Shown: one piece after another, positions 33,308-45,385 of the stretch
How positions within the stretch are numbered: position 1 is the first letter of the stretch
Layout: each line of letters starts with the position of its first letter
Assembly (NCBI RefSeq): GCF_000003195.3
Contig: NC_012870.2
Location: 620,001 to 684,000, forward strand
DNA from: Sorghum bicolor
Lineage: Eukaryota; Streptophyta; Magnoliopsida; Poales; Poaceae
Direction: 5' to 3'
DNA length: 64,000 nt
Notes under the pieces: generated by a model
The model's input: only the letters and a program-made list of their open reading frames with translations
Told to the model about the DNA's origin: nothing
Databases searched by the model: none
Position numbers and translations under genes: made by a program

Positions 33308-35781
33308 ATGTCGAAAAGAACTTTGCGTGGCTATTTTTCAAGTTCAAGTGGCAGCGGCTCAACTCAGCATACTAATGAGAGCACAAATCAACCAAAGAAA
33401 CCTAGAGAAGAGTTTAGTCATTCAAATCTAATTGCTGACCCTGCAAAGCGCAAACCGATCGATTGTTATGAACCAGAAATTAGAGATCAAGTAAAGAGAG
33501 CATATGCTTTGAGTGGTCCAACCCAACCTCATGAATTTTCTTTTCCTCGTAAATGTATGAGTGGTGAATGGAGATCATTTCAAAAGACTTGGTTTGATGA
33601 ATTTGATTGGCTAGAGTATAGTGAGTCCAAAGATGCTGCTTATTGCTTATATTGCTATCTTTTCTTTAATTCGGCAAAGCCTGAAAAATTTGGAAGTACT
33701 GTGTTTGCACATCAAGGTTATGTGAATTGGAAGAACGCTAAGGATACTTTTCATAAGCATAGTGTTTGCAAGACTCATGTAGAGGCTAGACTGAAGTGTG
33801 ATGACTTTATGAACCAAAGGACAAGTGTGGTTCGAAAAATAGTTGAGGTAAGCACAGAGGAAGAAAAAAGATATGAGATTCGTTTGACATCTTCTTAAGA
33901 TGTTGCAAGGTTTCTCATATCGCAAGGGGAACCTTTTCGTGGAGATGATGAGAGTTCTACTTCCCTCAACAAGGGTACATTCAGAGAGATGGTTGACTGG
34001 TATAAAGATAAGGTAGATATAGTGAAGGACGCATATGACAAAGGTTCTAAAAATTGCCAGATGGTATCTCCTGATATACAAAAGGATCTTGCAAAAGCTT
34101 GTGCAGAGGAAGTCACAGCTGTCATTATGGATGAGATTCGAGGTAGAAAATTCTCGGTGCTTATTGATGAGTCTCGAGATGTATCAATAAAAGAGCAAAT
34201 GGCAGTGATTCTAAGGTTAGTAATCCAAAATTGCAAATTTGTGCATAAATTTATTACAATTATTTCTACAATTACACTAACATATAAATAAATATGTTGT
34301 GCAGGTTTGTGAATGATAAAGGACAAGTGGTGGAGAGATTTCTTGGACTTCAGCATGTCCAGAGTTGTACAGCTATTGCATTGAAAGAAGCTTTGGTCGG
34401 TATGCTTTCAAGTCATAATTTGTCTATCTCTATGCTTCGTGGGCAAGGGTATGATGGAGCTTCTAATATGAGAGGTGAATTTAATGGGGTGCAGAAATTG
34501 ATTCGTGATGAAAACCCTTATGCTTTCTATGTGCATTGTTTTGCACATCAATTGCAACTAGTGGTTGTTACTGTTTCGACTTCTAGCGCAGACATTGCAG
34601 ATTTCTTTAACTATATTCCTTTAATAGTCAGCAATGTGGGTGCATCTTGTATGAGAAAAGATGCCTTGCTAGCTAAGCATCATGATGTGTTGCTAGAAAA
34701 GATTGAGAAGGGTGAGATTATGACTGGAAGAGGTTTAAATCAAGAAAGTAGCCTAGCCAGACCAGGAGATACTAGATGGGGTTCACATCTTAAAACTTTA
34801 CTTCGTATTTTGGTGATGTGGGAGGCTATCATAGATGTGCTTGAGATAGTGAAGAAAGACTCCATTAAACCAACAAATAATGGTGGAGCTTTTGGTTTAA
34901 TTGGAAAAATGGAGAGCTTTGATTTTGTGTTCATTCTACATTTGATGATAGAATTATTGAGCATGACAGATATTTTGTCACGTGCTTTACAAAGGAAGGA
35001 TCAAGACATAGTGGAAGCAATGCATTTGATCACGGATGTAAAAGATAGCTTGCAGGATATGAGGGAAAATGGATGGGAGCCATTACTCAAAAAAGTAAAA
35101 ACATTCTGTGAGAAGAATGAGATTGAAGTACCAGATATGGATAAGGAAATAAATATTAGAGGGACATCTAGACGAAGAAAGCAAAAGGTAACAAACATGC
35201 ATTACTATCATGTTGAGATTTTTCTTGTCGCCATTGATGCCATCTTGACTGAGCTGAATCATCGATTCGGTGAAATTACTTCAGAGTTATTAGTATGTAT
35301 GGCTGCTTTTAACCCAAGGAACTCCTTCTCTAATTTTGATGTGGACAAACTTGTGAGGCTTGCTGAAATTTATGCTGAGGATTTTGATATTGGTGACCTT
35401 GCTGTTTTGCCAAATCATCTTAGACAGTTTGTCAATCGTGCTAGAAGAACTCCAGAATTTCTTGGATGCACTGAACTTGGAAAAGTTGCTGAAATTATGG
35501 TCAAGACTAATATGCACACATCTTATAAATTGGTTTACCGTCTCATTGAGCTAATCTTGATACTACCGGTGGCAACGGCTTCAGTTGAGAGGATATTTTC
35601 AGCCATGTCCATTATAAAAACAGATTTGCGTAGTAAAATGGGTGATGAATGGCTCAATGATTTGATGATATGCTATAATGAGAAGGAGATATTTAGAAAG
35701 ATTGATAATGAAAAGATCAAAAAGAGGTTTCAAGAGATGAAAAAGCGTCGTATGTTATTGCCTAAAAAATTAGTGGTATGA
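33308..35781 (+). pseudogene. hAT transposase (TTF zinc finger, DUF4371, hAT dimerisation), one nonsense codon
   Basis: ATG at 33308 (context ACAATGTCGAAA). Exons 33308-34215 and 34305-35781 are separated by an 89-bp GT-AG intron, giving 794 codons before the TGA. The N-terminal part has the TTF-type zinc finger (CLYCYLFF and HKHSVCKTH residues). The middle is the DUF4371-type catalytic region, with acidic motif VLIDESRD (near 34160) and CFAHQLQL. The C-terminus is the hAT dimerisation domain (ATASVERIFSAM, near 35575). A single in-frame TAA at 33896-33898 interrupts exon 1; no other break is visible. The enzyme would excise and insert the element by binding its ends. The element probably became immobile recently, or relies on another source of enzyme. 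Confidence 0.9.
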
Positions 35782-36238
35782 TCTATTATCTTCTAAATTC
35801 ATAATTTGAAGGCCCATATATGTTTGAATACTCAATTTTGTCTATTTCTGTAGATTGCTACTTCGGATGAATAATGCGTGACAATATCAGGCGTCATTTG
35901 TTAGCTTCGTAAATCATAATTGGACCTTTTGGTACGAGTGACCTACATCCTTTATTTTTTTATGTTATATTTTGCAAATTTCATCGTTAATTGAAGTTTC
36001 AAATATAAGACTTTCAATTTATTATATATTTGTCTATTGTGAGTGTTTATAGTAGAGCTAAGTCGCTGTAAGATATTTGTTCAGCCCCCCCTAAATTTTT
36101 TTCTGGCTTCGTCCCTGTTTACAGGTGAACTGCGGAATTAGTTTTTGTTTTCGTCTATATTTAATGCTTCATGCATGTGCCGCAAGATTCGATGTGACGG
36201 GGAATCTTGAAAATTTTTGGAAACTAAACAAGGCCTAA

Positions 36239-36657
36239 GTATCGGTACCCTATGACCCAATTATGTGTTATGTGAGACTTATGCATTTACCATGCATCTC
36301 TGTCATAAGCATCACACATTTGCTCATTCATATCATCTATCATATATATGTAAGGAATGGAAGTAACTATGGAAGTGAACCGTGAACCTCAAGACCGACG
36401 TTAAGCACGCTACCCAACTGGAAGCCTTTGACCACGCCCAGCTAATAAGTTTCGTCGAAGGCAAGCTCCTAAATTTATGACTAGACGTCACCCTTTTTGT
36501 GCTTGGCCAGATGCTTTTAGTTAACTCTCTTGTAAGAACTCTTTCTCCCTCTTAAATTTATAAAATCTCCCCAACGTCTTTTCAGTAAAAAATAAATGCC
36601 TAGAGACCAATTTCACCAAATTGACTCTGTACCTTGAATTGAAAGAAAGAAAAAAAG

Positions 36658-36658
<1 letters not shown>
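36239..36658. other. Intergenic, no recognised feature
   Basis: AT-rich sequence without genes or clear repeat ends. Confidence 0.4.

Positions 36659-36702
<44 letters not shown>
36659..36702. repeat. (TA)n microsatellite, about 22 units
   Basis: Perfect alternating TA run. Confidence 0.95.
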
Positions 36703-36704
<2 letters not shown>

Positions 36705-36827
36705 CCTTTCTTTGGCGGTATGACTGCAGGAGTGCAGGGCCACCAATGGCGAACTGCGAAGCTACCGAGTAGTTGTTCTCAAATCAAACATGGAAGCGCC
36801 GCGCGGATCGATAAAGCTAGGATCGAA

Positions 36828-36960
36828 GCAGGTGAGCTAGCTTCTTCTCCTCGGAGCGCATGCATGCATGGTCTGCTGCGCGCGTGAAGCGGTGGCCATG
36901 GTGGTCGGGAGTGTGCATGCATGCCGCGCGCAGCCGTCGACCAGATTTTCTTGCAGGCTT
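36828..36960. repeat. Duplicated block 1, copy A
   Basis: CTAGCTTCTTCTCCTCGGAG followed by GCATGCATGCATG matches 56110-56270 in order and orientation. Dense CATGCATG motifs. Non-coding. Confidence 0.7.
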
Positions 36961-36965
36961 TCAAA

Positions 36966-37022
36966 TTCGATGTGACGGGAAATCTTGAAAACTTTTTGCT
37001 TTTTGGGTGAACTAAACAAGGC
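36966..37022. mobile_element. Right-end fragment of a Tourist-type MITE
   Basis: GATGTGACGGGAAATCTTGA through AACTAAACAAGGCC followed by TAA. It is absent at the matching place in the duplicate (56265-56275), so it arrived or was lost after the duplication. Confidence 0.7.
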
Positions 37023-37206
37023 CTAATAAAGGTACAGGTACTGTTACGAAGCTTGCATTGCGTTGCTCAATTAGATTTGTCTTCATCTGGATCGCATCGT
37101 GATTCGTGATCGACGACGGCGCTCCTGTGCCTCACGGGAGAAACAGTCATCACTCTGCACTGCAGCTAGCAGCGCGCCCACCTCCTTCTTTCTATCGATC
37201 TCAACA

Positions 37207-39472
37207 TGAGGCAAGCAGGGGACCCAGACTCTTCCCTTTGCTGTTCAATCTCTGGTACCTGACATCTTTACTGGGATGCATGTTAACCAAGGCAGCTAGA
37301 CAAGGCTTTAATCTCCCTCAGCTGGTTCAAAGGGAGGATAATTAGTTTACAATAATATGCTAATGACGCCTTGCTCTTTATAGAAAACTAGAAGCATACC
37401 CTCACGTTGCTGCAGTAATTACGGATTAGTGAATTATATAGTATGATGATGTGAACTATACTTATGTATCTTGCACATTACAGTTGTCATATATGCTATT
37501 AGCTAGATTTTAATTGTATATATGTGGTAGTACATTGCATGTTGAGATAAATAGTTACTGAGGTTTTACTTAATCGATTTTAATTTAATATGGTCGTGCA
37601 TTGCTTAGGTGGATAACTTACATACTTAGAGAAATAGTTAGTGGGATTTAAGATTATAAGAGTTATAGATGATATAGAAAAGGCCAGCACTTTAAAGTGA
37701 CTTTTTGTCTGTTTTGAAAAGACATCTGGTATGAAAATTAATTACGACAAAAGTGATCTACTTACTATTGGATGAGTGAAGATAACACTAATGTTTTTGC
37801 TAAGCTGTTTTGCTAAAAAAATAGTGAGTTTCCGATTAAGTATTTAGGTATACTATACTCCGTTATTCCAAACTAAGAAGGGTTGATTTACAACCAGTAA
37901 TTGATAAAGTAATAAAACGGATAGCCGGGTGAAAGAGAGACTTTTGTCTCAGGCCGATAGCCTTACACTGCTTAGAGCTTGTTTGGCAAGCATCCCTATT
38001 TACTTGCTCTCCGTTATTAAAATTTCTGAGACGGGAAATAAATATGATAAATACTCATATATGGGGCATTTTCTTTGGGATAACATTGAAGAAAAACATC
38101 GGCATCATCTTGCTAACTGGCGCTTAGTGGCACAGAAAAAAGAGTTTAGGGGTTTGGGTATCCCAGATTTGAGAAGTTTGAATCTTGCCCTCTTGAGTGC
38201 TTTGATATTAAGATGCCAGCTTAATAAAAATGCAGTTTGGATTCATATTGTTGATTGCAAGTGTGTAATACTGAAAAACCAAATGTTCTCAGTTGTTCTA
38301 GAGTACGTTGGGACTTCTCTTTTTTTTTGGAAAGGAGTTGTTTGGGTAATGCAGGCTGCAAGGATGGGTATTCACTAGGGAATAGGAAATGGTGAAAAAG
38401 TTAGATTTTGAGATGATCAATGGTTAGGCGATACTAGTTTAGCTATCATGTATTGGCCCTTGTATGTCATTAATTAATGAACAACAAGGCAATACTGTTA
38501 AGGAGGTGTGGGATGGTGTGAATTTGAACCTTATCTGTCTCCGAACAGGTTATGAACCTGTGGTGGGAATTAGTCGGTTTGGTAAGTACCATTGATTTGC
38601 CTGAGGAGGAGGATACAATCATATGCACTTATAACTCTTCATGGAAGTACACAGTTCAATCCTTGTATGCTATAGTAAACTTTAGGGGAATTACCCTGGT
38701 TTTTGTTAGCTCGGTATGGAAATTGAATATATCACTAAGAGTGCAATTTTTTCCTTGGCTCTTGTCTAACAACAAACTGTTAACCAGGGACAACCTTGCT
38801 AAGAGAGAGGGGGGGGTAAGTGATCCCACTTGTCCCTTGTGTGCTGAGAATAAATCTATCAATCACTTGTTCTTTGAGTGTTGCATTGTTCAAATAATTT
38901 GGAAATGCATATATGAGTTACTAAACTTGAATTTGGGTTAAGACTTTGAATCGGTTGCTCATTTTTGGTTAGCCAATAAGAGACATGAAGTTACAAATAC
39001 TGTTTCTTCTGTTATCTTGTGGTCAATCTGGAAATTTTGGAATGAATTGTGTTTTTAGGGTCGCAAATGGATGGGAGTCAAGGATATGTTGTTCAATATC
39101 ACCAAGATGCTATGAAGATGGGTACCAATGATGCAACTAGAGATGGGAGAATGTATAGGGAGGATGGTCGTCGAGCTAAAAGCGTCACCACCGTCTCAAC
39201 TGATGTGGCATAGACGGGAGAGTTCGTCATCAAGGTCGGAACCATTAGATGTTCATCTTACGGCTTCTAGCATTGCAATTTCAAATCTGCATGAAGGAAA
39301 TGATGTGATTCCTGCCCAGGAGCCTTTAGCTGATAGGGTCTCTTTGGATTTTCTGCATGGTTGCCATTAGGCTTGAACTTGTAAGGCGGGCGCGCCTATA
39401 CGTAGGACTTAAACGTTTTGTGTTGCTTTTTGAAATATAAAAGCAGGGAAACCTCTTTTTCTAAAAGAAAAA
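37207..39472 (+). mobile_element. Decayed L1-type LINE, 5' truncated
   Basis: Fragments of plant L1 reverse transcriptase can be read: QAGDPDSS near 37207, YANDALLF near 37355, then KINYDKSDLLTIG near 37740 and LANWRLVAQKKEFRGLGIPD near 38110. A zf-RVT zinc-binding region lies near 38823-38880 (PTCPLCAENKSINHLFFEC). Many stops and frameshifts interrupt it. The 3' end near 39472 has AATATAAAAGC and an A-rich tail. Missing 5' sequence is typical of LINE insertion. A 285-bp insert interrupts it (37388-37672). Confidence 0.82.
37388..37672. mobile_element. 285-bp insertion within the LINE, 9-bp flanking repeat TATAGAAAA
   Basis: The LINE frame is broken between LLFIE and KAS by AT-rich sequence flanked by TATAGAAAA at 37379-37387 and 37673-37681. 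A 9-bp duplication suggests a Mutator-type non-autonomous element. No inverted ends are obvious, and its left end resembles a reversed Helitron terminus, so the class is open. Confidence 0.5.
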
Positions 39473-39548
39473 TCATATGCATATATGCTCCACTCCCTAC
39501 ATACTACATGCATGCGACATTCGGATATACTAAAAGGACTTCCCTTTC

Positions 39549-39930
39549 CTCAGGTGAGAGCTAGCTACTAGCATGCAGAGATCGATGTTGAAGGCAAGCA
39601 AATTAAAGGCCGGCAGGCGCAAAGTAAAAAGCTAGAAACAAAAGAATAGATCCTCTCCCAACATGCATGCAGCCGGCCGGTGGTCTTCACTACTATACTG
39701 CCAGTTCCATCTGACCAGAAGACATGGGCTGCATGCATGCAAAGCAATCGCAGTAGTATGCAGTGCAGGCAGAGGCAGCAGAGAGATGCCCCATGCATCA
39801 GGATTCGATCAGGGGAGGAAGAGACACGCATGCAATACAGTGCAGTATCATCCATCTAATCACTTTCCATTCCAACTCAAACTCCCATGCCGCTCCTTGC
39901 CCCCACACCGTGTGGTAACCCTCTCCATTT
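39549..39930. repeat. Duplicated block 3, copy A
   Basis: Collinear with 56921-57290. Shared landmarks: GATCGATG(T/C)TGAAGG, CTACTGCCAGTT (with small changes), AAGACATGGGCTGCATGCAT and GAGAGATGCCCC. Non-coding. Confidence 0.8.
39662..39739 (+). ncRNA. Candidate hairpin RNA, function unknown
   Basis: CATGCATGCAGCC (39662-39674) pairs perfectly with GGCTGCATGCATG (39727-39739), and GTCTTC (39683-39688) with GAAGAC (39718-39723), leaving a 29-nt loop. A weaker form exists in the duplicate at about 57045-57112. No known miRNA was recognised. It may only reflect the palindromic CATGCATG motifs. Confidence 0.25.
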
Positions 39931-40068
39931 CAAACTGTACTTTTTGTCCGTAGCACTAAAATCATTGATCCACTCTTTATTTTTCACTAGCAGTGTAGTA
40001 TTACAACAGGAGAAAAAAAAGCTATCAATTCTATATTTATATCTCTATTATCTAATTATATATATCTA

Positions 40069-40235
40069 TCTAATAATAAAGACGCAAAATTTTATACTTT
40101 TTTTCATTTATCTATTTTTTTGTCTGTCTTCCTCTAACTATCGAACAATAGAGAGTTTCTTTTATCTAGACTTATATATGTAACCCGTGCACATATGAGT
40201 TATAATAACTTGCGTCTAAACCAATATAGAGTAAG
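40069..40235 (+). repeat. Dispersed repeat with Helitron-like 5' start (copy 2)
   Basis: Starts TCTAATAATAAAGACGCAAA and matches 17358-17535. A third start-like TCTAATAATAAAAAG lies at 40416. No helicase gene or paired 3' end. Confidence 0.4.
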
Positions 40236-40639
40236 AGTCATAATATAATAGATTTCTCACATCCTAAGTATATTCTAAATAGAACTATTAATAGTCAAAT
40301 AGAAAAGAATAAGAATTACGTTTTTGCTCTGCTTTCTTTATTTAGTTAGATACCAATCGGAGGTAAAAGAAAAATCAAAATCCTAATATGTAGTTCCTTC
40401 TTCTTGTTCTTCTTCTCTAATAATAAAAAGATAAAATTTCTGGTCATTTTGGATTTTGGTTGAGCCCAACTACTCGCTTCTTGTTTTGGTCTAAAATTGG
40501 TTTAAACTCATGTTAAGCTTCCGAGTTAGATCTAGCCTATAACTTTCCTTTTTTTTCCTAACCCAATTAGACTAGGAGTCCTCATAAGAAACCAGATCCG
40601 AACAAGAGGAGCATCGTTTAATTAACCTTTAGACCAGCG

Positions 40640-41418
40640 GACATATAAAGATACGGTGGACTGAAATTTTCACAATTAGATATTAGAGAAAGATTTGTTC
40701 ATAGTCGGAAAGCTTTTTAGCATCACCATTAACCATCGATGAAGGGGAACAACTAGCTAGATAGAATGTGCCGCTTACAATTAATGACCGTGACTTTATT
40801 TCACGGCGATGAACAAGGAGAGGAACAAAGCTCAGTCGGCCAAGATTATGCATGACAAAATCTTGAAAAGTATACCTATGACCATATATAGCATATATGT
40901 GGTTCACGCACAAAAAAGCGGTAGGGTGGCAAAAAATAGTAATCTAGCTAGAGATCATCAGCTCACCACCACTGTAAGCGATTGTTCGTTCCACAATTTG
41001 TTCTGGAATAATGCTTGGGCCAATAAATGTTGGTGTAATGACGAGGCTAGCTAGCTTGCCATAAGCAGCATTGTTGGAAATCAAATGTAATATTTTAGGA
41101 CAAAAAAGGTAACCACAAATTCATAAAAAAAGAAGGCACGGGATGCCAAATTTTTAAATCTGCAAGAGGGACAAAGATTTGGAGTTTTTGCCAGAGATTT
41201 GAATGGTCATTTTATCAAGCTTGTAAAAAAAAACTAAGGCTACCTAGATTAGCCTCGGATGAAATTGCCCAGCCACAGGATAGGATAGGAGTGAAATAGA
41301 AAGAAAGATGAGACATTTAAGCTATGGAATTGAATTGGTCGGCTGTGTACCATTCCCGAATGGTAGTGGTTGGAACTTTGTTTTTTTATTAAAAAAAATG
41401 GTCAACGATAGCTATATA
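40640..41418. other. Intergenic, no recognised feature
   Basis: Mixed sequence with short, unsupported reading frames only. Confidence 0.4.
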
Positions 41419-41642
41419 GGCCTTGTTTACTTTCCAAAAAATTTTACAAAACATCGAATCTTTAGAGGTATGCATAAAACATTAAATATAGACGAAAATA
41501 AAAAATAATTACACAGTTTGGTCGGAATTGACGAGACGAATCTTTTAAGCCTAGTTAGTCCATGATTAGACAATATTTGTCAAATACAAACGAAATTGGT
41601 ACTATTCACATTTTGCAAAATATTTTGGAACTAAACAAGGCC
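41419..41642. mobile_element. Complete Tourist-type MITE, 224 bp, TSD ATA
   Basis: GGCCTTGTTTACTT to AACTAAACAAGGCC, flanked by ATA on both sides (41416-41418, 41643-41645). Interior as in the other copies. Confidence 0.9.
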
Positions 41643-41740
41643 ATAGTGTTCGCGTAAGTGGATGTAGTTAATTGCTTTGAGTAAAAGAAACCTTAATGGT
41701 TACGATGAAAAAAAAAATAAGATTAGAGCTATTTGCACGG

Positions 41741-42420
41741 ATTAACTTTACAATCCATTGTGCCAGTTAATTAATCTGCTAAATAACAAGTCAAAAATGA
41801 GTTGACGAGTGAACAGTTATGAAGTAGGTCTACTATTTGGATCGATGGATACCGGAGAAAAAGCACACTGTGCTGGTCTGTGTGCGCTCCATTTCTATTT
41901 CTTCTGCCTCGCTCTCTTCTCTTCTCCTTGACTTGTCACATCATATCGTCGCCGTCCATGATCGACTGAGGAACAACATGATGTGTCCTATTACTGCATG
42001 CATGTTAGTAACCTTTTACTCCTCATCATATCAATGGTATGCATGTACTCCAGTTCCTCTGCACTGGCGCTCAATCGCGAGCTGGGTCTACCAGAGATCT
42101 TCATGTCGGTTGGCCGCTAGATTCAGAGATCAGTAGATCATCACACAACACAGGCAATACAACACATATATAGATCTTCGTTCTGCTTGCCCTGATTATA
42201 TTTTTACTCCTCTCTTGACGCAGCAGACAAAAGCTTTTGAGTAGTGTGGCTCCATGGCTAATTTAGGATTGGGCGCTGCAGCTCTTGCTAGATAGTACAA
42301 GCCAAAAGGCTGTCTGTGTTTTTTTGTTACTTTGTTGTTTCTGCTTGTATCCATAGAACCTTGTAATACATGATTGGTGCCGATAAAAAACCTCATTCTT
42401 CAGCTCCTAGAACCCCGACC
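41741..42420. repeat. Duplicated block 4, copy A
   Basis: Collinear with 58480-59870, which carries two MITE insertions that this copy lacks. Shared landmarks: GAGTTGACGAGTGAA, GGTCTGTGTGCGCTC, GATCTTCATGTCGGTTGGCC, CCATGGCTAATTTAGGATTG and CATAGAACCTTG. Non-coding. It lies about 3.2 kb beyond the WRKY stop. Confidence 0.85.
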
Positions 42421-42511
42421 CTATCTTCCACACTAAATTTATTAATAACATGGTACGCCTTGACTTAACATTTCAATTTCATTATTGGACCAAATCTCAT
42501 CATGTTATCAC

Positions 42512-42790
42512 ACCTACGGTTGCTAGACTAGCTGGTCAAGCCTCCGGATGGCATTCCCCGTGACCAAATTTCAAACCTTGGTCGGGTAAATTTACGGTCA
42601 GCAGTGTGAAAAAAAAACCCTCATCTGTCCCGTGTTTCCAAAGTATAGGTAAATAGACCGACTCTCTCATCGGGTAACGGGCACCTATGTGCGGGCGCGG
42701 CATGGGGTTCGGGGTTCTCGGGCTGAGGTGAGAAGTCCTCTACCTTAAGCAAAAATAGCTCACGGTCTATCCCCTGCAGCCTAATTTTTT
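42512..42790 (+). mobile_element. tRNA-derived SINE, 279 bp, with 15-bp TSD
   Basis: Flanked by perfect TCATCATGTTATCAC at 42497-42511 and 42791-42805, and ends in a T run. An A-box-like CTGGTCAAG near 42532 and a B-box-like TTTCAAACC near 42569 are spaced as in a pol III promoter. It needs LINE machinery to move. Confidence 0.85.
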
Positions 42791-42805
42791 TCATCATGTT
42801 ATCAC

Positions 42806-43440
42806 CTGATACATCACGTACGTGTAGTTACTCTCATCTTCAATAAACTACATTATGTATGTGTTCATACTTGTTTATTGATTTGAGTATATTTATATAC
42901 TCATATTAAGATACTTTAGATCATACCACGTGAAATTTTTTTTAAAAGAAATTCATGTTTTTAATATATTACTAAAATGCCACTATTATATTACATACAA
43001 TAAGTATAACCACATAGTCTATGTATGTATGCATACTTAACTTATATATCACCCTAGACGGTCTAGTATGATCATATACTTCGTCTATATACATTTCGTC
43101 CGGTTATATACAGTCTAAATCTAGAAATATAGACATGAGAGTAACTACACGCGGGTCTATATATATATATATATATATAGGGTATGTTTCCTTTCCTTGG
43201 AACGTACCATGCATATGGTTGATTATCAAGCTTTTCCTCCCAACAAACAGTAATACAAAGGCCACAATATAATTGAGTCACCACCATATGTACTACCATG
43301 CATACTATGTAGCCAAAGGCTCATGAAATCAATAGGTGCATTTTTTCTTAGTATTTGTCTGATTCTACTCTCCTACATTCCACCTAATAAGTAGTCATGC
43401 ATGGATGCTCCCACCTCCCCAAACCCCAAGCCCCAATTAT
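42806..43440. other. AT-rich intergenic sequence
   Basis: No gene. Includes a (TA)n run near 43159-43180. Confidence 0.4.
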
Positions 43441-43479
43441 TGCTAGTGTGGATGTTCCTTCACCCCCTTTGTCTCCGGC

Positions 43480-43800
43480 CTTAGCTCGTCCATCCTGAAC
43501 CAATTATCGTCATCATCAGACCCCGTCTTTGAAAATTATTTCTTAAAGACGCACACATAGAACTATTGTTTCTATTATAGCGATTTTCAGAGATGGGCAT
43601 CTTAAGATGCCAGTCTTTAAAAATCGATTTATGGAGATGGGCGTCCTAAGGCGCGCGCCTCCATTAATCGATGATTTCCAGAGGCAGTCGTCTTAGGACA
43701 CCCGCTTCATAAATTATTTTTAGAGGCATAATTTTTCTAAGGTATCCTAGGCATTTATGAAGGTGATCACTAGGTCTGTCTGCCTTCGTTAATTAGTAGT
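43480..43800. mobile_element. Repeat with AGAGGC subterminal motifs (CACTA-like?)
   Basis: Alternating direct and inverted AGAGGC / CGTCCTAAG / CTTAGGACACC motifs spaced every 30-50 bp, like CACTA subterminal repeats. Ends not found. A related sequence lies at 59957-60120. Confidence 0.35.
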
Positions 43801-44224
43801 TGTGCAAGCGTAGAGCTGATCCATTGGATGGTTTGAGTCGGCGATGGCATACCCTAGGATTTTATCAGGCATGCACATATGTGAAGGGAAAACCCACAAA
43901 ACTGAGCACCCAATTACTTCTCCCTAATTCATTTTCTCATAGTTCGTTTCGTCCATTATAACCTTATTTTCCTAGATATGCACCACCCTAGCTATCACTA
44001 ATTAACCACATGATGATCACCACCCCCAATCTTTAGCACAAACCCTGCTAATACAATAAGTCCCCCATTAGCCACCCTATCCATACTACAATCCCACTAC
44101 CACAACCCTAATAGATCTCTCATTGGTTCCATGTCCATTGACCATCAAGACCAAGTCAGCACCGTATAAGCCTCTGATCTTTGTTTATAAAATGATTAGG
44201 GGTAAAACTTATTTTTGAAGAGAC

Positions 44225-44905
44225 TTCTCTCTGGATGAATATCTGGTGGGGTGAGACACCCTTGAGCCAACATTATCTTGTCATTTGATCTTTGTGAAGA
44301 GAAATACATTTCAATATATAACTATAAAAATTAGAAATGAAAATTTGAAATTTGGAAGGCAACTTCTTGGTTTCTTGAGGGATCAATGAAACTTTATTAT
44401 GAGTCATGTCTCAACTTTGAATTTGGTGGATTCTAGAGACAATATAATGTGGAAATGGACAAGATCTAGCTTGTTCATAGTGAGGTCTATGTACGAATAA
44501 TTAACTCAAATGGAATTTGGTGCTTCTCATAAACACATTTAGAAAGCCAAAATTTGACCAAAAACTAAATACTTCTTGTGGCTATTCGAGAATGATGTCA
44601 TATTCACCAAAGATAACATGATGAAAAGGAAATGGAAGGTCCATCCCACATGCTATTTTTGCAATGAGAATGAAATAGCTAGTCATCTTTTCTTTGAATG
44701 CAAAGTTGTCAAATCTAACTAGGGGCTTCATAGTCAGCTTGATTGGTGCAAACTGTTCCCTAATTCCATTCAACAATGAAGTTCATGGTTGCACAAATGG
44801 CTACCTAATGATAAATGGATGCATGTTTTGTTGACTGCAGCTATTTGTTGGTCAACATGGAAATGTCAAAAAAGAACTAGTTTTGATAAAAAGATCATGA
44901 TGCAA
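44225..44905 (+). mobile_element. LINE fragment with zf-RVT region
   Basis: Decayed coding sequence with KYFLWLFEND, the HPTCYFCNENEIASHLFFEC zinc-binding motif (near 44640-44700) and AAICWSTWK. This is the 3' part of a plant L1 open frame 2, with stops throughout. Confidence 0.7.
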
Positions 44906-44916
44906 TCTTTTGCCTA

Positions 44917-45385
44917 AACATTGGTTTAATCCATTTAAATGTTTAAATGGCAAAAAAGGCCACTCATTTGTTTAGGTCCTAAACGGTGCATATATTAAAC
45001 GGTTGAACTATTTAGAGCATTAAATCCCTTCTAAGCGGTCTAAACAAGATCAAGTTAAATGTGATTAAACGAGATAAACAACAATTTAATTCATCATTTA
45101 ATCAATAGAAGGATTGCAACTATCACAATGGCACTCATCTAATTATTATCATAAGTATATGAGGTGAAGTAGATTTAGTTTTCTTCTAAAAAAATATTTG
45201 ACAGAATACTGTTTTGACATACGTAAATATTTATACATTCTAGCACATTTGTTGACTTTTACATACATAATTACTATGTATATTTTAGTGTTACTATATA
45301 AAACCATTTGGATTGTTAAACTCTGTTTAAACACTGTCTAAATGGCCTAAGCACTAAACAAAGGATGACCGACCATTTAGAATAA
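44917..45385. repeat. AT-rich inverted-repeat sequence, unclassified
   Basis: TTTAAATGG / CCATTTAG and CTAAAC / GTTTAG motifs recur in opposite orientations at the two ends. MITE-like, but ends and target duplication are not defined. Confidence 0.3.

Larger units (their letters stand above)
32583..36117 (+). mobile_element. hAT DNA transposon, 3535 bp, TSD TTTACAGG
   Basis: Terminal inverted repeats CAGGGACGGAGCCA and TGGCTTCGTCCCTG (about one mismatch), flanked by the 8-bp direct repeat TTTACAGG at 32575-32582 and 36118-36125. Both ends and the 8-bp duplication are diagnostic of hAT. It encodes a TTF-zinc-finger type transposase and lies inside a Tourist MITE. Confidence 0.95.
32461..36235. 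mobile_element. Tourist-type MITE split by a hAT element, TSD TAA
   Basis: Left half 32461-32582 (GGCCTTGTTTAGTT) and right half 36118-36235 (AACTAAACAAGGCC) join into a normal ~230-bp MITE. It is flanked by TAA at 32458-32460 and 36236-36238. A 3-bp TAA duplication and these ends fit the PIF/Harbinger Tourist group. Confidence 0.9.

Noticed and set aside
39662..39739. Known miRNA precursor
   Set aside because: No recognised mature miRNA sequence in the arms; kept only as a candidate hairpin.
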